Assembly (NCBI GenBank): GCA_013289825.1
Contig: JABCZF010000001.1
Coordinates: 186,001 to 250,000 of the forward strand
Length of the DNA: 64,000 nucleotides
Source of the DNA: Acidobacteriota bacterium
GTDB taxonomy: Bacteria; Acidobacteriota; Terriglobia; Acidiferrales; UBA7541
Reading direction: 5' to 3'
The number at the start of each line of letters is the position of its first letter. Positions within the stretch are counted from its first letter, which is position 1. The position numbers were made by a program, and so were the translations under genes. The notes beneath the pieces were generated by a model. The model worked only from the letters and a program-made list of their open reading frames with translations. It was not told the DNA's origin and ran no database searches. Below are positions 36,523-45,690 of the stretch, piece by piece.

Positions 36523-38342
36523 GCGAGCCGCAAAAGAAAAAAGAGCTTTCTTCAGAGATACGCATTCTGATTGCGTCGATTCTTTCGATGGCAGTAATTT
36601 TGCTGTGGGCCAAGTTTTTTGCGCCGAAGCCGCCGGCGAATTTTCCGCAGACCAACAAGACGGCGATAACCGCGCCAGCGGCGGCAACTCCGGCGACGGC
36701 TTCCGTTTCTTCCGCTAGCAGATCTAACGCGTCGACGCTCGCGGGAGTCGCTACGGGAATTGCACCCTCAAACGCAGCGGCGATGACGCCGAAGGCCGAT
36801 GCCGAAGAGCGCACCATTGTCGTCGAAAACGGACTCTACCGCGTGGAGATTTCGAACCGCGGCGCGGTGGTGAAGAGCTGGCAGCTGAAGAAGTACATGG
36901 ACGATTCGAAGCCGCAGCGCGTGCTGGATGTGGTGCATCCGGAAGCGGCGGCGCAGGTCGGCGGGTGGCCATTCGCGCTGGTGCTTGATGACGGGCAACT
37001 GGAAGCTCAGGCCAATTCCGCGTTGTACGTGGCCGGGATGCCCGAGCCGGCGGCGCACGCAGGAGACCTGGCGGCGCGTTACGCAGGTCTGCCGGCCGGT
37101 CCACTGTCGGCTCCGGCGGACTTGCAGTTGACCTGGAGCGATGGACACTTGGAGGTCACTAAGAATTTTCAATTTGATCATTCCTATGTGGTGCGCGTGG
37201 AAACGACCGTCAAGTTCAACGGCATGCCCATCAAAGCGGGCTTGGCGTGGCTGGGAGGGTTCGGGGATTTGACGGTGCAAAACCCGGTGCCTGTCGATAC
37301 GGTGTTCGCGTTTTACTCTGAAGGCGGCAAGCTGACGGATTTGCCCTACAAAAAGCTTGAAGGTCCCGAAAAATGGGGCCCGGGCCTTTGGATGGGCGGC
37401 AAGGATTTTGCAGGGATTGAAGACCGTTATTTTGCCGCGGCATTTCTTCCGGCCAACGGTATCGCTTCCGGATCGATGGAAACGCGTTACTGGAAAGTGA
37501 TGCGCACTGTCCAGAGGGAAGGGAAAGAAGAGCCAGAACCGGTTTCGGAGGTGGCGGCGACCACGTCATCCGGGCCGATGGCCTTGCGCGTGTACGTTGG
37601 GCCGAAAGATTACGACGACTTGAAAGCGCTGAAGCCACCGCTGCAATCCTTGGTGAACTTTGGATTTCTCGAGTTCATAGCGGAGCCGCTGTTCCACGGG
37701 CTCAAGTGGCTGCACAAATACATCCACGGCTATGGCTGGGCCATCATCGTTTTGACGCTGGTCATTAACATGCTGCTTTTCCCATTGCGAATTTCCAGCT
37801 ACAAAACGACGCTGAAGATGCAGCGCGTCGCGCCGGAAATCAAAGCGATTCAGGAAAGATACAAGAAGTACAAGCTGAACGACCCGAAGAAGCAGGAGAT
37901 GAACAAGGAAGTGATGGCGATTTACAGCCGCGAAGGGATCAACCCCGTGGGCGGCTGTTTCCAAATGTTTCTGCAGATGCCCATCTGGTTCGGGTTGAAT
38001 AGCGCGCTTCGTGGAGCCATCGAATTGCGGCATGCGCAGTGGCTGTGGATTAATGACCTGGCTGCCAAAGATCCTTATTACATTTTGCCGGTCGTGGTGG
38101 GCGTTTCGATGTACCTGGTATCCAAGATGACGCCCATGACGGCGGCCGATCCGCAGCAGCAGCAGATGATGAAGATCATGCCCATCATGTTCTCGGGCAG
38201 CTTCATTATTTTCCCGTTTTCGAGCGGACTCGCGTTGTATATTCTCACCAGCAGCCTGGTCGGTATCGCGCAACAGTGGTATTTGAACCGCACGCATCCG
38301 GCGCCGGCAGCCGCGAAACAGATCACGCGCGGAAAGAAATAG
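36519..38342 (+). CDS. yidC: Membrane protein insertase YidC
   Basis: 607 residues, TTG start overlapping the yidD stop. N-terminal membrane anchor ([21 protein letters not shown]) and an Ala/Thr/Pro-rich linker, then a large periplasmic beta-sandwich domain (about residues 100-390). The conserved 5-helix insertase core begins near [19 protein letters not shown] and continues through [19 protein letters not shown] to the C-terminal helices. Gram-negative architecture. Basic C-terminal tail. Confidence 0.97.
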   Translation: MSEPQKKKELSSEIRILIASILSMAVILLWAKFFAPKPPANFPQTNKTAITAPAAATPATASVSSASRSNASTLAGVATGIAPSNAAAMTPKADAEERTIVVENGLYRVEISNRGAVVKSWQLKKYMDDSKPQRVLDVVHPEAAAQVGGWPFALVLDDGQLEAQANSALYVAGMPEPAAHAGDLAARYAGLPAGPLSAPADLQLTWSDGHLEVTKNFQFDHSYVVRVETTVKFNGMPIKAGLAWLGGFGDLTVQNPVPVDTVFAFYSEGGKLTDLPYKKLEGPEKWGPGLWMGGKDFAGIEDRYFAAAFLPANGIASGSMETRYWKVMRTVQREGKEEPEPVSEVAATTSSGPMALRVYVGPKDYDDLKALKPPLQSLVNFGFLEFIAEPLFHGLKWLHKYIHGYGWAIIVLTLVINMLLFPLRISSYKTTLKMQRVAPEIKAIQERYKKYKLNDPKKQEMNKEVMAIYSREGINPVGGCFQMFLQMPIWFGLNSALRGAIELRHAQWLWINDLAAKDPYYILPVVVGVSMYLVSKMTPMTAADPQQQQMMKIMPIMFSGSFIIFPFSSGLALYILTSSLVGIAQQWYLNRTHPAPAAAKQITRGKK

Positions 38343-38401
38343 GAATCCTTACAAAGATCGCCTCGAGCGGGCCAGCAGCACCGGGGTACGAACGGAGATC
38401 C

Positions 38402-38923
38402 ATGGGACAGGACCTTATCCGAGATGGCAAGCTCGACCGCCAGGCGGCGGCTGAGGCTTTGCGGCGGTTTCTGGAAGAGATCGTGCGCGTATCTGGGCTG
38501 GACCTGAAGATCGTTGTTCGGGCGGTCGAGCCCTCCGCGGTGGACGCTTCGGGCGACGCAGAAGTGATTGCCGATCTCGACGGTCGGGACAAAGAGATTC
38601 TGTTGGAGCGCAACGGAGAAGTTCTAAAAGCCTTTGAGCACCTGGCGTTTCGCGCGCTGCGGCTCGAACCTGGCTACCACGAAAAAATTCATCTGGACAG
38701 CGGCGGGTATCGCGCTTTGCGCTTTGAAGAGTTGCGTATGACCGCGCGGGTGGCGGCGGAACGCGTGCAGAGCTCGCACCAGCCGTTCCGCTTGAATCCG
38801 ATGTCCTCGCGCGAGCGGCGCATTGTGCATTTGGCGCTGAAAGAAATGCCTGGAGTGCGCACCGAGAGCGTGGGTATGGGCGAAGAGCGCCAAGTGGTGA
38901 TCCATCCAAGCAAAGCCAAGTAG
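38402..38923 (+). CDS. khpB: KhpB/Jag-type R3H RNA-binding protein
   Basis: 173 residues from ATG 38402 (GGAG upstream). It lacks the N-terminal Jag domain. The KH region (about residues 45-85) has LLERNGEVLKAFEHL where KH normally has IGxxG, so the first Gly of the GxxG loop is Glu. The R3H domain near the C-terminus has SSRERRIVHLALKE (RxxxH). Last gene of the rpmH operon. KhpB pairs with KhpA (gene at 4388-4621) in RNA binding and cell elongation in other bacteria. Confidence 0.88.
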   Translation: MGQDLIRDGKLDRQAAAEALRRFLEEIVRVSGLDLKIVVRAVEPSAVDASGDAEVIADLDGRDKEILLERNGEVLKAFEHLAFRALRLEPGYHEKIHLDSGGYRALRFEELRMTARVAAERVQSSHQPFRLNPMSSRERRIVHLALKEMPGVRTESVGMGEERQVVIHPSKAK

Positions 38924-38961
38924 TTTCACGCACCTCTCGAGTGGCCCGAGAGCAGCACCGT

Positions 38962-40143
38962 TTATTCCCTCTCCCACCCCTGCGAAAGGACTGCGCCGGA
39001 TTCATCCATTTTTACGCGGTAGGTAAAGGATGCAGGGCGATCTCTGCGCACTTGCGGAAATCGCGCGTCGTAAATCTCCACGATGGCATCGCTGCCTTCC
39101 TTGTGAAAGCGAGTGACCGGAAAACGCGAGAACCACAAAACGGTCTGCACCTCGGGCAGGCGCTTGGCTCGGTCGATATACGGATTGGGAATGGCGTCGG
39201 GGTAGTAGCGATGCTCGATGGACGCATGGGACCTTGCTTCGCTGAGATCGAGACGGACTTCATAGACGCCGTGGGCCGTGCTGACCAGGCCGTCCCAATG
39301 CCAGAGCGAGGGGGGAAAAGGTAGCGCGCCAAGGGATTCCACTTGAAGCTGGAAAAGCGAAGCGAATTGTCTGACGCGGTCGAGAGCGGCGCGCTGGGCG
39401 TAGAGGGCGGCAACGACATAGAGCATCGCGGCTAGCAGGCCTGCGCGATTCCATGTGGCGTAGCGGACGCGCAGTCCCGTGCCACGCGTGGCGGGGAGGA
39501 GAAAAAACGCCGCGAAAAGCATGATGATGGTGACGGCCGTTTCGACAGAGATCGGCGCGCCGACATTTTTTAGTAGTGCGGCGACACCAAGCGAAGCTAG
39601 CGCGAGCACGGACCAGGTGATGATCGCGCGATTCCTCAGGCCTTCCGACTGCCGGTAAACCCAGGCGAGTATTTGCGGACACAGCAGAAGCGCGGTGAAG
39701 GTGAAGTCGATGATAAAAATCAGATCCCAGGCGGGGCGGGACCACGCGAGCGGCGACCAGATCATGGTGCCAAAACTGGTAACGAGGTCGAGAAAAATGT
39801 GGCTGAGGATGCCGATGGCATAGATTCCGGCTAAAGCCAGAAACGATGGCGCGTCCCATTTGCGCCAGCGTAGGAACCGACGCGTCACAGCGGCGAGAAA
39901 TAAGGCGAAGAACGGCATGCAGACGAGAGAATGCGTGATGCTGCGATGCCAGGTGAGGACGAGCAGTGGATTGCTTGAGAACCATTCGCGAAATATGTCG
40001 GAATCAGGAAAGATCGCGCCGAGCATGAGCGACCAAGTAAGGATGCGGGCGCGATTCATGGGAGCAGATCGAAACATGTCTTCGCCACCGAAGACTGCTT
40101 TGCTGATTAATGCGCCGGCGATGCCGTGCGTGATGGTGTCCAT
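38962..40143 (-). CDS. YdjM/DUF457-type membrane metal-dependent hydrolase
   Basis: 393 residues. It starts MDTITHGIAGALISKAVF and has conserved His/Asp residues in GAIFPDSDIF and HRSITHSLVCMPFF, and SHIFLDLVTSFG, typical of the YdjM/DUF457 family of inner-membrane proteins. Several membrane helices follow (IFIIDFTFTALLLCPQI, ITWSVLALASLGVAALL, ETAVTIIMLFAAFFLLP). Enzymatic activity in this family is not established. It is 76 bp after selD on the same strand. Confidence 0.85.
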   Translation of the reverse strand: MDTITHGIAGALISKAVFGGEDMFRSAPMNRARILTWSLMLGAIFPDSDIFREWFSSNPLLVLTWHRSITHSLVCMPFFALFLAAVTRRFLRWRKWDAPSFLALAGIYAIGILSHIFLDLVTSFGTMIWSPLAWSRPAWDLIFIIDFTFTALLLCPQILAWVYRQSEGLRNRAIITWSVLALASLGVAALLKNVGAPISVETAVTIIMLFAAFFLLPATRGTGLRVRYATWNRAGLLAAMLYVVAALYAQRAALDRVRQFASLFQLQVESLGALPFPPSLWHWDGLVSTAHGVYEVRLDLSEARSHASIEHRYYPDAIPNPYIDRAKRLPEVQTVLWFSRFPVTRFHKEGSDAIVEIYDARFPQVRRDRPASFTYRVKMDESGAVLSQGWERE

Positions 40144-40219
40144 TCGTTTTTTCTAGACGCCGCCTTTCCAGGGAGCCGTGGCATTCCTTCCGGTGATACG
40201 GCCAGAAAAACCCACAGTT

Positions 40220-41299
40220 TCAAAGCACTCTGATCAAGGGAGAGGTTTTCAAAAGAACGCGGCCAACGCGGTGCGCTTGGACGCCACGCCGCGCGAAGGC
40301 TGCCAGGGCGGAATCCGCGTGGTCCGGGGCCAGGGCGACGAGCAAACCGCCGGAGGTCTGCGGATCGAAGAGAAGGTCCTGATATTCGGGGGGGACGCTC
40401 GGTTCGAACCTTGCGCATTCGCCGACGAAGGCGCGATTGTTTCTGAGGCCCCCGGAAAGATGGCCTTCGCGGGCGGCTGCGACGGCGCCTGGAAAATAGC
40501 AGAAGGATGCGTGATCGATTTCGAGGGAGACCGGCTCGAGGCCATGTGCGGGATCGCCGAGGGCCATCTCTCGAGCGTGACCGAGGAGACTGAAGCCGGT
40601 CACGTCAGTGACCGCGTGAATGGGTTTTCTGGCTTCGGACTTTTCCTCCAGTTCCTCGAGGGCCGCAGCGGCGGCGGCATTGAGAGTGCTCATGGCAGCT
40701 ACGACGGCGGCCAGTGATTCCGCCGAGGCGCGATCTTTTTTCAGCGCCGTAGTGATGACCCCGGTGCCGAGCGGCTTTGTGAATAGCAACACGTCGCCAG
40801 CCTTGGCGCCCACGTTGCGCCAAACGCGATGCGGATGAATCACACCAGTAACCGCATAGCCGAAGAGCATGTCCTCATTGCGGATCGAGTGGCCGCCGAT
40901 CACGCTGCACTTGGCTTCGTTCATTTTGGCAAGGCCGCCGCGAATGATTTGTTCGAGGATTTCCGGGTCGCCCTTTTCTGGAAAGCCGACGATGGACAAG
41001 GAGGAGATCGGCCGGCCGCCCATAGCATAGACGTCGCTCAGAGAGTTGGCAGCGGCGATCTGGCCGAACAGAAAAGGATCGTCCACGATGGGCGTGAAAA
41101 AATCCACCGTCTGGACCAGTGCGAGGCTTTCGTTGATCAAATAGATTCCGGCGTCGTCGTTGGTGTCGAAACCGACGAGGACATTCCGATCCGTTTGTCG
41201 CGGAAGCTTGCGCAGGACGGCGTCAAGTGTCGCGGGATTCAATTTTGCCGCGCAGCCCGCTGCTTTGGCCATGGATGTGAGTTTCACTGGTGAAGCCAA
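40220..41299 (-). CDS. selD: Selenide, water dikinase
   Basis: Makes selenophosphate from selenide and ATP, for selenocysteine or 2-selenouridine. 359 residues. The N-terminal active site is LTSMAKAAGCAAKLNP: the catalytic residue is Cys, not selenocysteine, and the nearby Lys is kept. ATP-binding features: TVDFFTPIVDDPFLFGQIAAANSLSDVYAMGG, GGHSIRNEDMLFGYAVTG, and the C-terminal DVTGFSLLGHA and DPQTSGGLL. No selA, selB, selU or tRNA-Sec is seen in this window, so its pathway cannot be decided. Confidence 0.95.
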   Translation of the reverse strand: MASPVKLTSMAKAAGCAAKLNPATLDAVLRKLPRQTDRNVLVGFDTNDDAGIYLINESLALVQTVDFFTPIVDDPFLFGQIAAANSLSDVYAMGGRPISSLSIVGFPEKGDPEILEQIIRGGLAKMNEAKCSVIGGHSIRNEDMLFGYAVTGVIHPHRVWRNVGAKAGDVLLFTKPLGTGVITTALKKDRASAESLAAVVAAMSTLNAAAAAALEELEEKSEARKPIHAVTDVTGFSLLGHAREMALGDPAHGLEPVSLEIDHASFCYFPGAVAAAREGHLSGGLRNNRAFVGECARFEPSVPPEYQDLLFDPQTSGGLLVALAPDHADSALAAFARRGVQAHRVGRVLLKTSPLIRVL

Positions 41300-41427
41300 G
41301 AATGCACCTCGCTGGTTCGCTAGACCATTATAGCGATCGGGCGTTTACGGTGGTACCACGGCGAGAGGGAGCCAGAGCTGGTCGTTCCGAGTTGCGCCGA
41401 GCTCGCTGAACGTGGTCTGATCGCCGC

Positions 41428-42150
41428 ATGCCCTGGGACTTCTGGCTCATCTTTATTGCGCTCGGAGTGCTCTTGCCGCTGCGCGGCCGCTCGCGGTTAG
41501 AAAAGCTGATGACTATTCCACAGATGGGGAGGCGGGAGCGGCTTTCGCTTTATGCTTCGACGATCGGGTTTCAGTGGCTGGCCGTCGGGGTAGTCGCTTG
41601 GCGGGCCTGGGCACGGGGATTGACTGCCGATCAGTTGGGTCTGGTGGTGCATGGGCGCTGGCGAATCCTGATCACCGCCATTGTCGGCGCCGCGACTTTG
41701 GGAACATTGCAATGGTTCAATTTGCGGCGGATGGGACGGTCTTCGGAAAAAGCGCGGAAGTTCCTCGAGGAGTTGGCCCAGCGCATCTTGCCTCAATCGC
41801 GGGTGGAGTTGCTTCCCTATTTGGGGTTGGCGGTGACGGCGGGGTTGTGCGAGGAGTTCCTGTACCGCGGCTTTGCCATGGCGGCCTTGATCAGGGCCGG
41901 TCTGCCCGTTTGGGGTGTGGTGTTATCGTCCTCCATTCTCTTTGCGTTAGCGCACCTCTATCAGGGACGCGGAGGGATTGTGAGCACCCTGGTCATCGGC
42001 ACAGTGTTCGGAACGGCGCGAATCCTGTACGATGGACTGGTTCCGGTGATGCTGTGGCATTTTGCCGTGGACGCGGTGGCCGGAGTGGCCGGGCCGAAGT
42101 ACCTTGTCAGAGTGGTACCGGCACGCGGAGAAGAAATTCACAGAACCTAG
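41428..42150 (+). CDS. CPBP family intramembrane metalloprotease
   Basis: 240 residues, several membrane helices. CAAX-protease/bacteriocin-processing (Abi) motifs: CEEFLYRGFAM (EExxxR), ILFALAHLYQG (His) and MLWHFAVDA (HxxxD-like). Function of the bacterial branch is varied: prenyl-protein-like processing or bacteriocin immunity. Start ATG 41428; no strong ribosome site. It ends 16 bp before rsmG and may be cotranscribed with it. Confidence 0.85.
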   Translation: MPWDFWLIFIALGVLLPLRGRSRLEKLMTIPQMGRRERLSLYASTIGFQWLAVGVVAWRAWARGLTADQLGLVVHGRWRILITAIVGAATLGTLQWFNLRRMGRSSEKARKFLEELAQRILPQSRVELLPYLGLAVTAGLCEEFLYRGFAMAALIRAGLPVWGVVLSSSILFALAHLYQGRGGIVSTLVIGTVFGTARILYDGLVPVMLWHFAVDAVAGVAGPKYLVRVVPARGEEIHRT

Positions 42151-42166
42151 GGTTCTATTTACTCTT

Positions 42167-42811
42167 ATGACAACACAAAGCCCAGTGCTGCTATCAGCAG
42201 CGACCATTCGCCGCGCGCTCGGCGAATTCCAGCTGCAGGTAAACGAACAGCAAATCATTTATATTCAACAATATATGAAGCTTTTGCTGGCCTGGAACGA
42301 GAAGATAAATCTGACCGCGATCCGCGACCCCCTGGAAATACTATATCGTCATTTCTGCGAATGCATGTTTGCCGCGGTGGCCGTGCCTGTGGAAAACGGT
42401 CGGCTCGCCGACGTTGGCTCCGGGGCCGGATTTCCCGGTATTCCGCTCAAAATTGTGCGCCCAGAGCTCGAGACCATGCTTGTGGAATCGAATATGAAGA
42501 AGGCCACGTTTTTGGCGGAAGTGCTTAGAAACATTGAACTTCCAAACACTCGCGTGCTGGTCGGCCGCTATGAGGAGCTGGGCGAGGAGGTCATGCCCCT
42601 GGATTATGTGTGCTCGCGCGCGGTAGGAGAGTTTCTACCGCTTCTGACTTGGGCTGCCTCGGAACGTGTTGCAGCCAAACAAGTTATCTTGTGGATCGGG
42701 GGCCGGGATCTGGACGAGGCGCGGCGCGGGGTGGACTGGGAATGGCGGGAACCGATCCCTGTGCCCCACTCTTTGCGGCGGTATCTGCTCGTGGGGACGA
42801 GAAAGAGCTGA
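42167..42811 (+). CDS. rsmG: 16S rRNA (guanine-527-N7)-methyltransferase RsmG
   Basis: 214 residues from ATG 42167 (an in-frame ATG at 42062 lies inside the CPBP gene). Helical N-terminus (YIQQYMKLLLAWNEKINLTAI), SAM site LADVGSGAGFPGIPLKIVRP, and DYVCSRAVGEFLPLLTWA. rsmG precedes parA in many genomes; here 538 bp containing five parS sites separate the two. Confidence 0.95.
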   Translation: MTTQSPVLLSAATIRRALGEFQLQVNEQQIIYIQQYMKLLLAWNEKINLTAIRDPLEILYRHFCECMFAAVAVPVENGRLADVGSGAGFPGIPLKIVRPELETMLVESNMKKATFLAEVLRNIELPNTRVLVGRYEELGEEVMPLDYVCSRAVGEFLPLLTWAASERVAAKQVILWIGGRDLDEARRGVDWEWREPIPVPHSLRRYLLVGTRKS

Positions 42812-43028
42812 GTCTGTGGGGCCGAACCACTTGAAAGATAAGGACTTCCAACGTCTTCTGGGTTTCTGACCCTCTGGGTTTCTGAACTTCGCTCACAACT
42901 CCTCGCGGTTTTAACCAGACTTCCAAGTGTGCTTAGCGGTTTCTTAGAAGGAGTACGTTGGCATATTGGTGTGTTTTTCCTCTGAGCCGTGTGGTATTTC
43001 GCAATGGAAGCATGCGGCCTCGCAGGGG

Positions 43029-43044
43029 TGTTCCACGTGGAACA
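43029..43044. other. parS site 1 of 5
   Basis: TGTTCCACGTGGAACA, a perfect 16-bp palindrome; matches the bacterial parS consensus (TGTTNCACGTGAAACA, where ParB loads) at all but one position. Confidence 0.9.
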
Positions 43045-43125
43045 TGCCTCTTGATAGCGAACTCCCCGACGCCATCCCCACCCGTACCAGCCTCGGGAGA
43101 ACTGAAAGCAGGGACCTCCGGGGAG

Positions 43126-43141
43126 AGTTCCACGTGGAACA
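43126..43141. other. parS site 2 of 5
   Basis: AGTTCCACGTGGAACA. Core 14 bp identical to site 1; centre 97 bp from site 1. Confidence 0.9.
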
Positions 43142-43197
43142 ATTGGAGTTCGGAATTGTCGCGATGGTTTGCTTTGGATGGATTTCAAGTGGGAAAT

Positions 43198-43213
43198 AGT
43201 TCCACGTGGAACG
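43198..43213. other. parS site 3 of 5
   Basis: AGTTCCACGTGGAACG. Core 14 bp identical to site 1; centre 72 bp from site 2. Confidence 0.88.
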
Positions 43214-43243
43214 AGGTCGCGACGCGATAGACGGCGGCGCAAT

Positions 43244-43259
43244 TGTTCCACGTGGAACG
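43244..43259. other. parS site 4 of 5
   Basis: TGTTCCACGTGGAACG. Core 14 bp identical to site 1; centre 46 bp from site 3. Confidence 0.9.
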
Positions 43260-43284
43260 TTCCAGCGAAAATCCAGCGCGCCGA

Positions 43285-43300
43285 CGTTCCACGTGAAACA
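43285..43300. other. parS site 5 of 5
   Basis: CGTTCCACGTGAAACA. This one carries the GTGAAAC half of the classical consensus instead of GTGGAAC; centre 41 bp from site 4 and directly before the candidate parA promoter. Confidence 0.92.
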
Positions 43301-43302
43301 AG

Positions 43303-43331
43303 TTGCATCCTTTGCGCAACTCTGCTAACTT
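43303..43331 (+). promoter_or_regulatory. Candidate parAB promoter
   Basis: TTGCAT and TAACTT separated by 17 bp, starting 2 bp after parS site 5. ParB bound at parS could therefore affect parA transcription. The leader would be about 12 nt. Confidence 0.4.
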
Positions 43332-43349
43332 CCGCGACTTGGGGGGCCT

Positions 43350-44156
43350 TTGGCGCGGATTATTGCTGTTGCAAATCAAAAGGGTGGGGTCGGAAAGACA
43401 ACCACCGCGGTAAATCTAGCGGCTTGCCTCGCTGCCTCTGAACAGTCGACACTGCTGGTAGATTGCGATTCACAGGCCAATGCCACGGCCGCGATCGGAT
43501 TTCCAAAGGATCCATCTCGCAGGACCTTGTATCAGTGCCTGATTTTGAATGAGCCTTTCGACAAAATCGTCCAGAAGTCACAAGTCGACGGCTTGGATGT
43601 CGTCCCTGCCGACAAAAACCTTGCCGGAGCCGCCGTTGAGCTGGTCGTGGCGGAAAATCGCGAATACCGGCTTCAGGCTGTTTTGAACGAGATTCGCGAT
43701 CGCTACAAGTTTATTATCGTGGATTGCCCGCCAGCCCTGGATCTATTGACCTTGAACGCGCTGGTCTCCGCCAATGCGGTCCTGGTGCCGATTCAATGCG
43801 AATACTTAGCATTGGAGGGCGTCTCTGAACTACTGGATACCTTGATGCGGATTCGCCGCACGTTGAATCCCAGCCTGGAAATCGAAGGTATCCTTCTTAC
43901 CATGTTCGACGAGCGAACCACTTTATCAAGGCAAGTGGCTACAGATTTGCGCAGTTTTTTTGGAGGGCAGGTCTTTCAGAGCGTTATTCCGCGAAACGTA
44001 AGACTTGCTGAAGCGCCAAGTTTCGGAAAACCGATCATTTTTTACGACATTCACAGCAAAGGGGCGGAGGGCTATACGCAACTCGCCCAGGAGGTCATTG
44101 CCAATGACGCGAAACGCACTGGGACGGGGGCTCGGAGCGCTCATTCGGGAGCCTGA
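43350..44156 (+). CDS. parA: Chromosome partitioning ATPase ParA (Soj)
   Basis: 268 residues, TTG start at 43350 after a G-rich ribosome site. Deviant Walker A in VANQKGGVGKTTTAVNLA, Walker A' LLVDCDSQANAT, Walker B FIIVDCPPALDLLTLNAL. No N-terminal DNA-binding extension, as in chromosomal Soj rather than plasmid type Ia ParA. With ParB and the parS cluster it moves the origin region. Overlaps parB by 53 bp in another frame. Confidence 0.96.
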   Translation: MARIIAVANQKGGVGKTTTAVNLAACLAASEQSTLLVDCDSQANATAAIGFPKDPSRRTLYQCLILNEPFDKIVQKSQVDGLDVVPADKNLAGAAVELVVAENREYRLQAVLNEIRDRYKFIIVDCPPALDLLTLNALVSANAVLVPIQCEYLALEGVSELLDTLMRIRRTLNPSLEIEGILLTMFDERTTLSRQVATDLRSFFGGQVFQSVIPRNVRLAEAPSFGKPIIFYDIHSKGAEGYTQLAQEVIANDAKRTGTGARSAHSGA

Positions 44157-45027
44157 ACCGCAGGTTCCCGCACCGCCGACGTCGACAGTCCAGCCTCACG
44201 CAACCGGTACGAGCGCAGCTGCGGCTGCACCTGCGCGGGAGGGGACCTATGCCGGGCCGCTGGAAATCGACATTGATTTGATTGAGCCAAGCCCTTATCA
44301 ACCGCGCACGCGATTCCGCGAAGAAGCTCTGGACGAATTGGCGCGATCGATTAAGTCCAGCGGAATCATTCAGCCCTTGGTGATTCGGCCAATCGGAAGC
44401 CGTTTTCAGCTAATCGCCGGGGAGCGGCGCTGGAGGGCCGCGCAACGTGCCGGGCTGACCAAGGTTTCTGCCATTGTGCGACAGGTTCCCGACGAACTCG
44501 CTTTGGAAATGACGCTGGTCGAAAACATCCAGCGCGAGGATTTGAACGCTATCGAGGCTGCACGGGCGTTTGAAAGACTGATGGATGAATTCCAGCTTAC
44601 CCAGGAAGCCGTAGCGGAACGAACCGGGAAAGATCGTGCTACGGTGGCTAACTCGATCCGATTGCTAAAGCTTGAGCCAACGATTCAAGACTGGATTGAA
44701 GAAGGTAAGCTCACCGCTGGGCACGGGCGAGCGCTCTTGGCTGTGGCGGACGCGCCGCTGCGGATGCGTTATGCGCAACGGGCCTCGCGCGGCGGCTTGA
44801 CGGTACGGCAAATTGAACGGTTGGCGTCGCGGCGTTCACGAGCAGCGAGCCCTGCGGCGGAAATTCATGTGGACGCGAACATTCGGGCTGCGATCGATGA
44901 ACTGCAGCGGCACCTGGGGACCAAGATTCTCCTCCGCGAGAAGACCAAGACGAGGTCCGGGCAGCTCGTGCTGGAATACTACAACGACGCTCAGTTGATG
45001 GGAATTTACGATCGCTTGATGAAGTAG
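44104..45027 (+). CDS. parB: Chromosome partitioning protein ParB (Spo0J)
   Basis: 307 residues from ATG 44104 (AGGAGG 9 nt upstream, inside parA). It begins MTRNALGRGLGALI, the conserved ParB N-terminus that stimulates ParA, then a Pro/Ala linker. The CTP-binding domain has SPYQPRTRF, GERRWRAAQRAGL and ENIQREDLNAIEAARAF; then the helix-turn-helix (TQEAVAERTGKDRATVANSIRLL) that reads parS and a C-terminal dimer domain. The open frame begins earlier at 44005, but that part belongs to parA. Confidence 0.96.
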   Translation: MTRNALGRGLGALIREPEPQVPAPPTSTVQPHATGTSAAAAAPAREGTYAGPLEIDIDLIEPSPYQPRTRFREEALDELARSIKSSGIIQPLVIRPIGSRFQLIAGERRWRAAQRAGLTKVSAIVRQVPDELALEMTLVENIQREDLNAIEAARAFERLMDEFQLTQEAVAERTGKDRATVANSIRLLKLEPTIQDWIEEGKLTAGHGRALLAVADAPLRMRYAQRASRGGLTVRQIERLASRRSRAASPAAEIHVDANIRAAIDELQRHLGTKILLREKTKTRSGQLVLEYYNDAQLMGIYDRLMK

Positions 45028-45159
45028 AGTCAAACCTCTCTCGAGAATCGGCCCTGTACGGTGGTTCAACCGTATCCTTTGGACAACTCTCTATGCGCGA
45101 TGCGTTGACTTGCGCGCGACGGAGGTTAAGAGTAAGAGAATCTCTCTAGGAGAAACTTC

Positions 45160-45573
45160 ATGGCTTGGAAGTGGCCCGGTTCCTCGAAGAACGGTGTGAG
45201 CGAAGAGTGGACCGGATTTATTGATCAAGGCGTGACCCTCGAAGGCACGCTGCAGCTCACCGGAACGTTTCGCATCAACGGCAATGTGCGCGGAAATATC
45301 ATTTCCGAGCAGACCGTGGTTCTGGGCGAAGGCGCCAAAGTCGAAGGACAGATTGAAGGAAACCGCGTGGTGATCTCCGGGCGGTTCGACGGAGTGATCT
45401 TCGCGAAGGGACGCGTGGAAATTCAGGCCAAGGGCGTAGTTACGGGCGAAGTGCATTCGCCCTGCATGGTCATCGATCCGGGCGGAATCTTTGACGGCCG
45501 ATGCCACATGCTGGCCTCTTCGGACGCAGCCTCCGGTGTGACCATTCCGATTCGGGCCGTTGGTCAGTCCTAG
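45160..45573 (+). CDS. Bactofilin
   Basis: 137 residues with the bactofilin beta-helix (DUF583): FIDQGVTLEGTLQLTGTFRINGNVRG, then GAKVEGQIEGNRVVISGRFDG, and VEIQAKGVVTGEVHSP. Forms membrane-associated filaments used for cell shape, polarity or, in Myxococcus, ParABS positioning. Its place straight after parAB makes the last role attractive. AGGAG lies 7 nt before the ATG. Confidence 0.92.
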   Translation: MAWKWPGSSKNGVSEEWTGFIDQGVTLEGTLQLTGTFRINGNVRGNIISEQTVVLGEGAKVEGQIEGNRVVISGRFDGVIFAKGRVEIQAKGVVTGEVHSPCMVIDPGGIFDGRCHMLASSDAASGVTIPIRAVGQS

Positions 45574-45690
45574 ACGGCGGCTTCCGAACTCCGCCAGAAC
45601 CAATCAAGCGGCCCTACGACTCACGACGCCAGCCATCTTAGTTACTAATATATATATTAATCTCTCAGCTACAAGATGGCCAGGTCCTGC

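Larger units (their letters stand above)
42812..43349. other. rsmG-parA intergenic region with the parS cluster
   Basis: 538 bp with no supported gene. It carries five parS sites (43029-43300), a 13-bp direct repeat TCTGGGTTTCTGA (42857-42869 and 42873-42885) and a candidate parA promoter. Open frames crossing it encode only the repeated parS words and are shadows. Confidence 0.8.

Noticed and set aside
40220..41299. Selenocysteine in SelD or elsewhere
   Set aside because: The SelD active-site residue is encoded as Cys, and no in-frame TGA with a following family match was noticed in the window's genes.
42604..43308. Minus-strand frame with repeated VPRGT/STWN words
   Set aside because: The repeats are only translations of the parS palindromes and the frame overlaps the end of rsmG.
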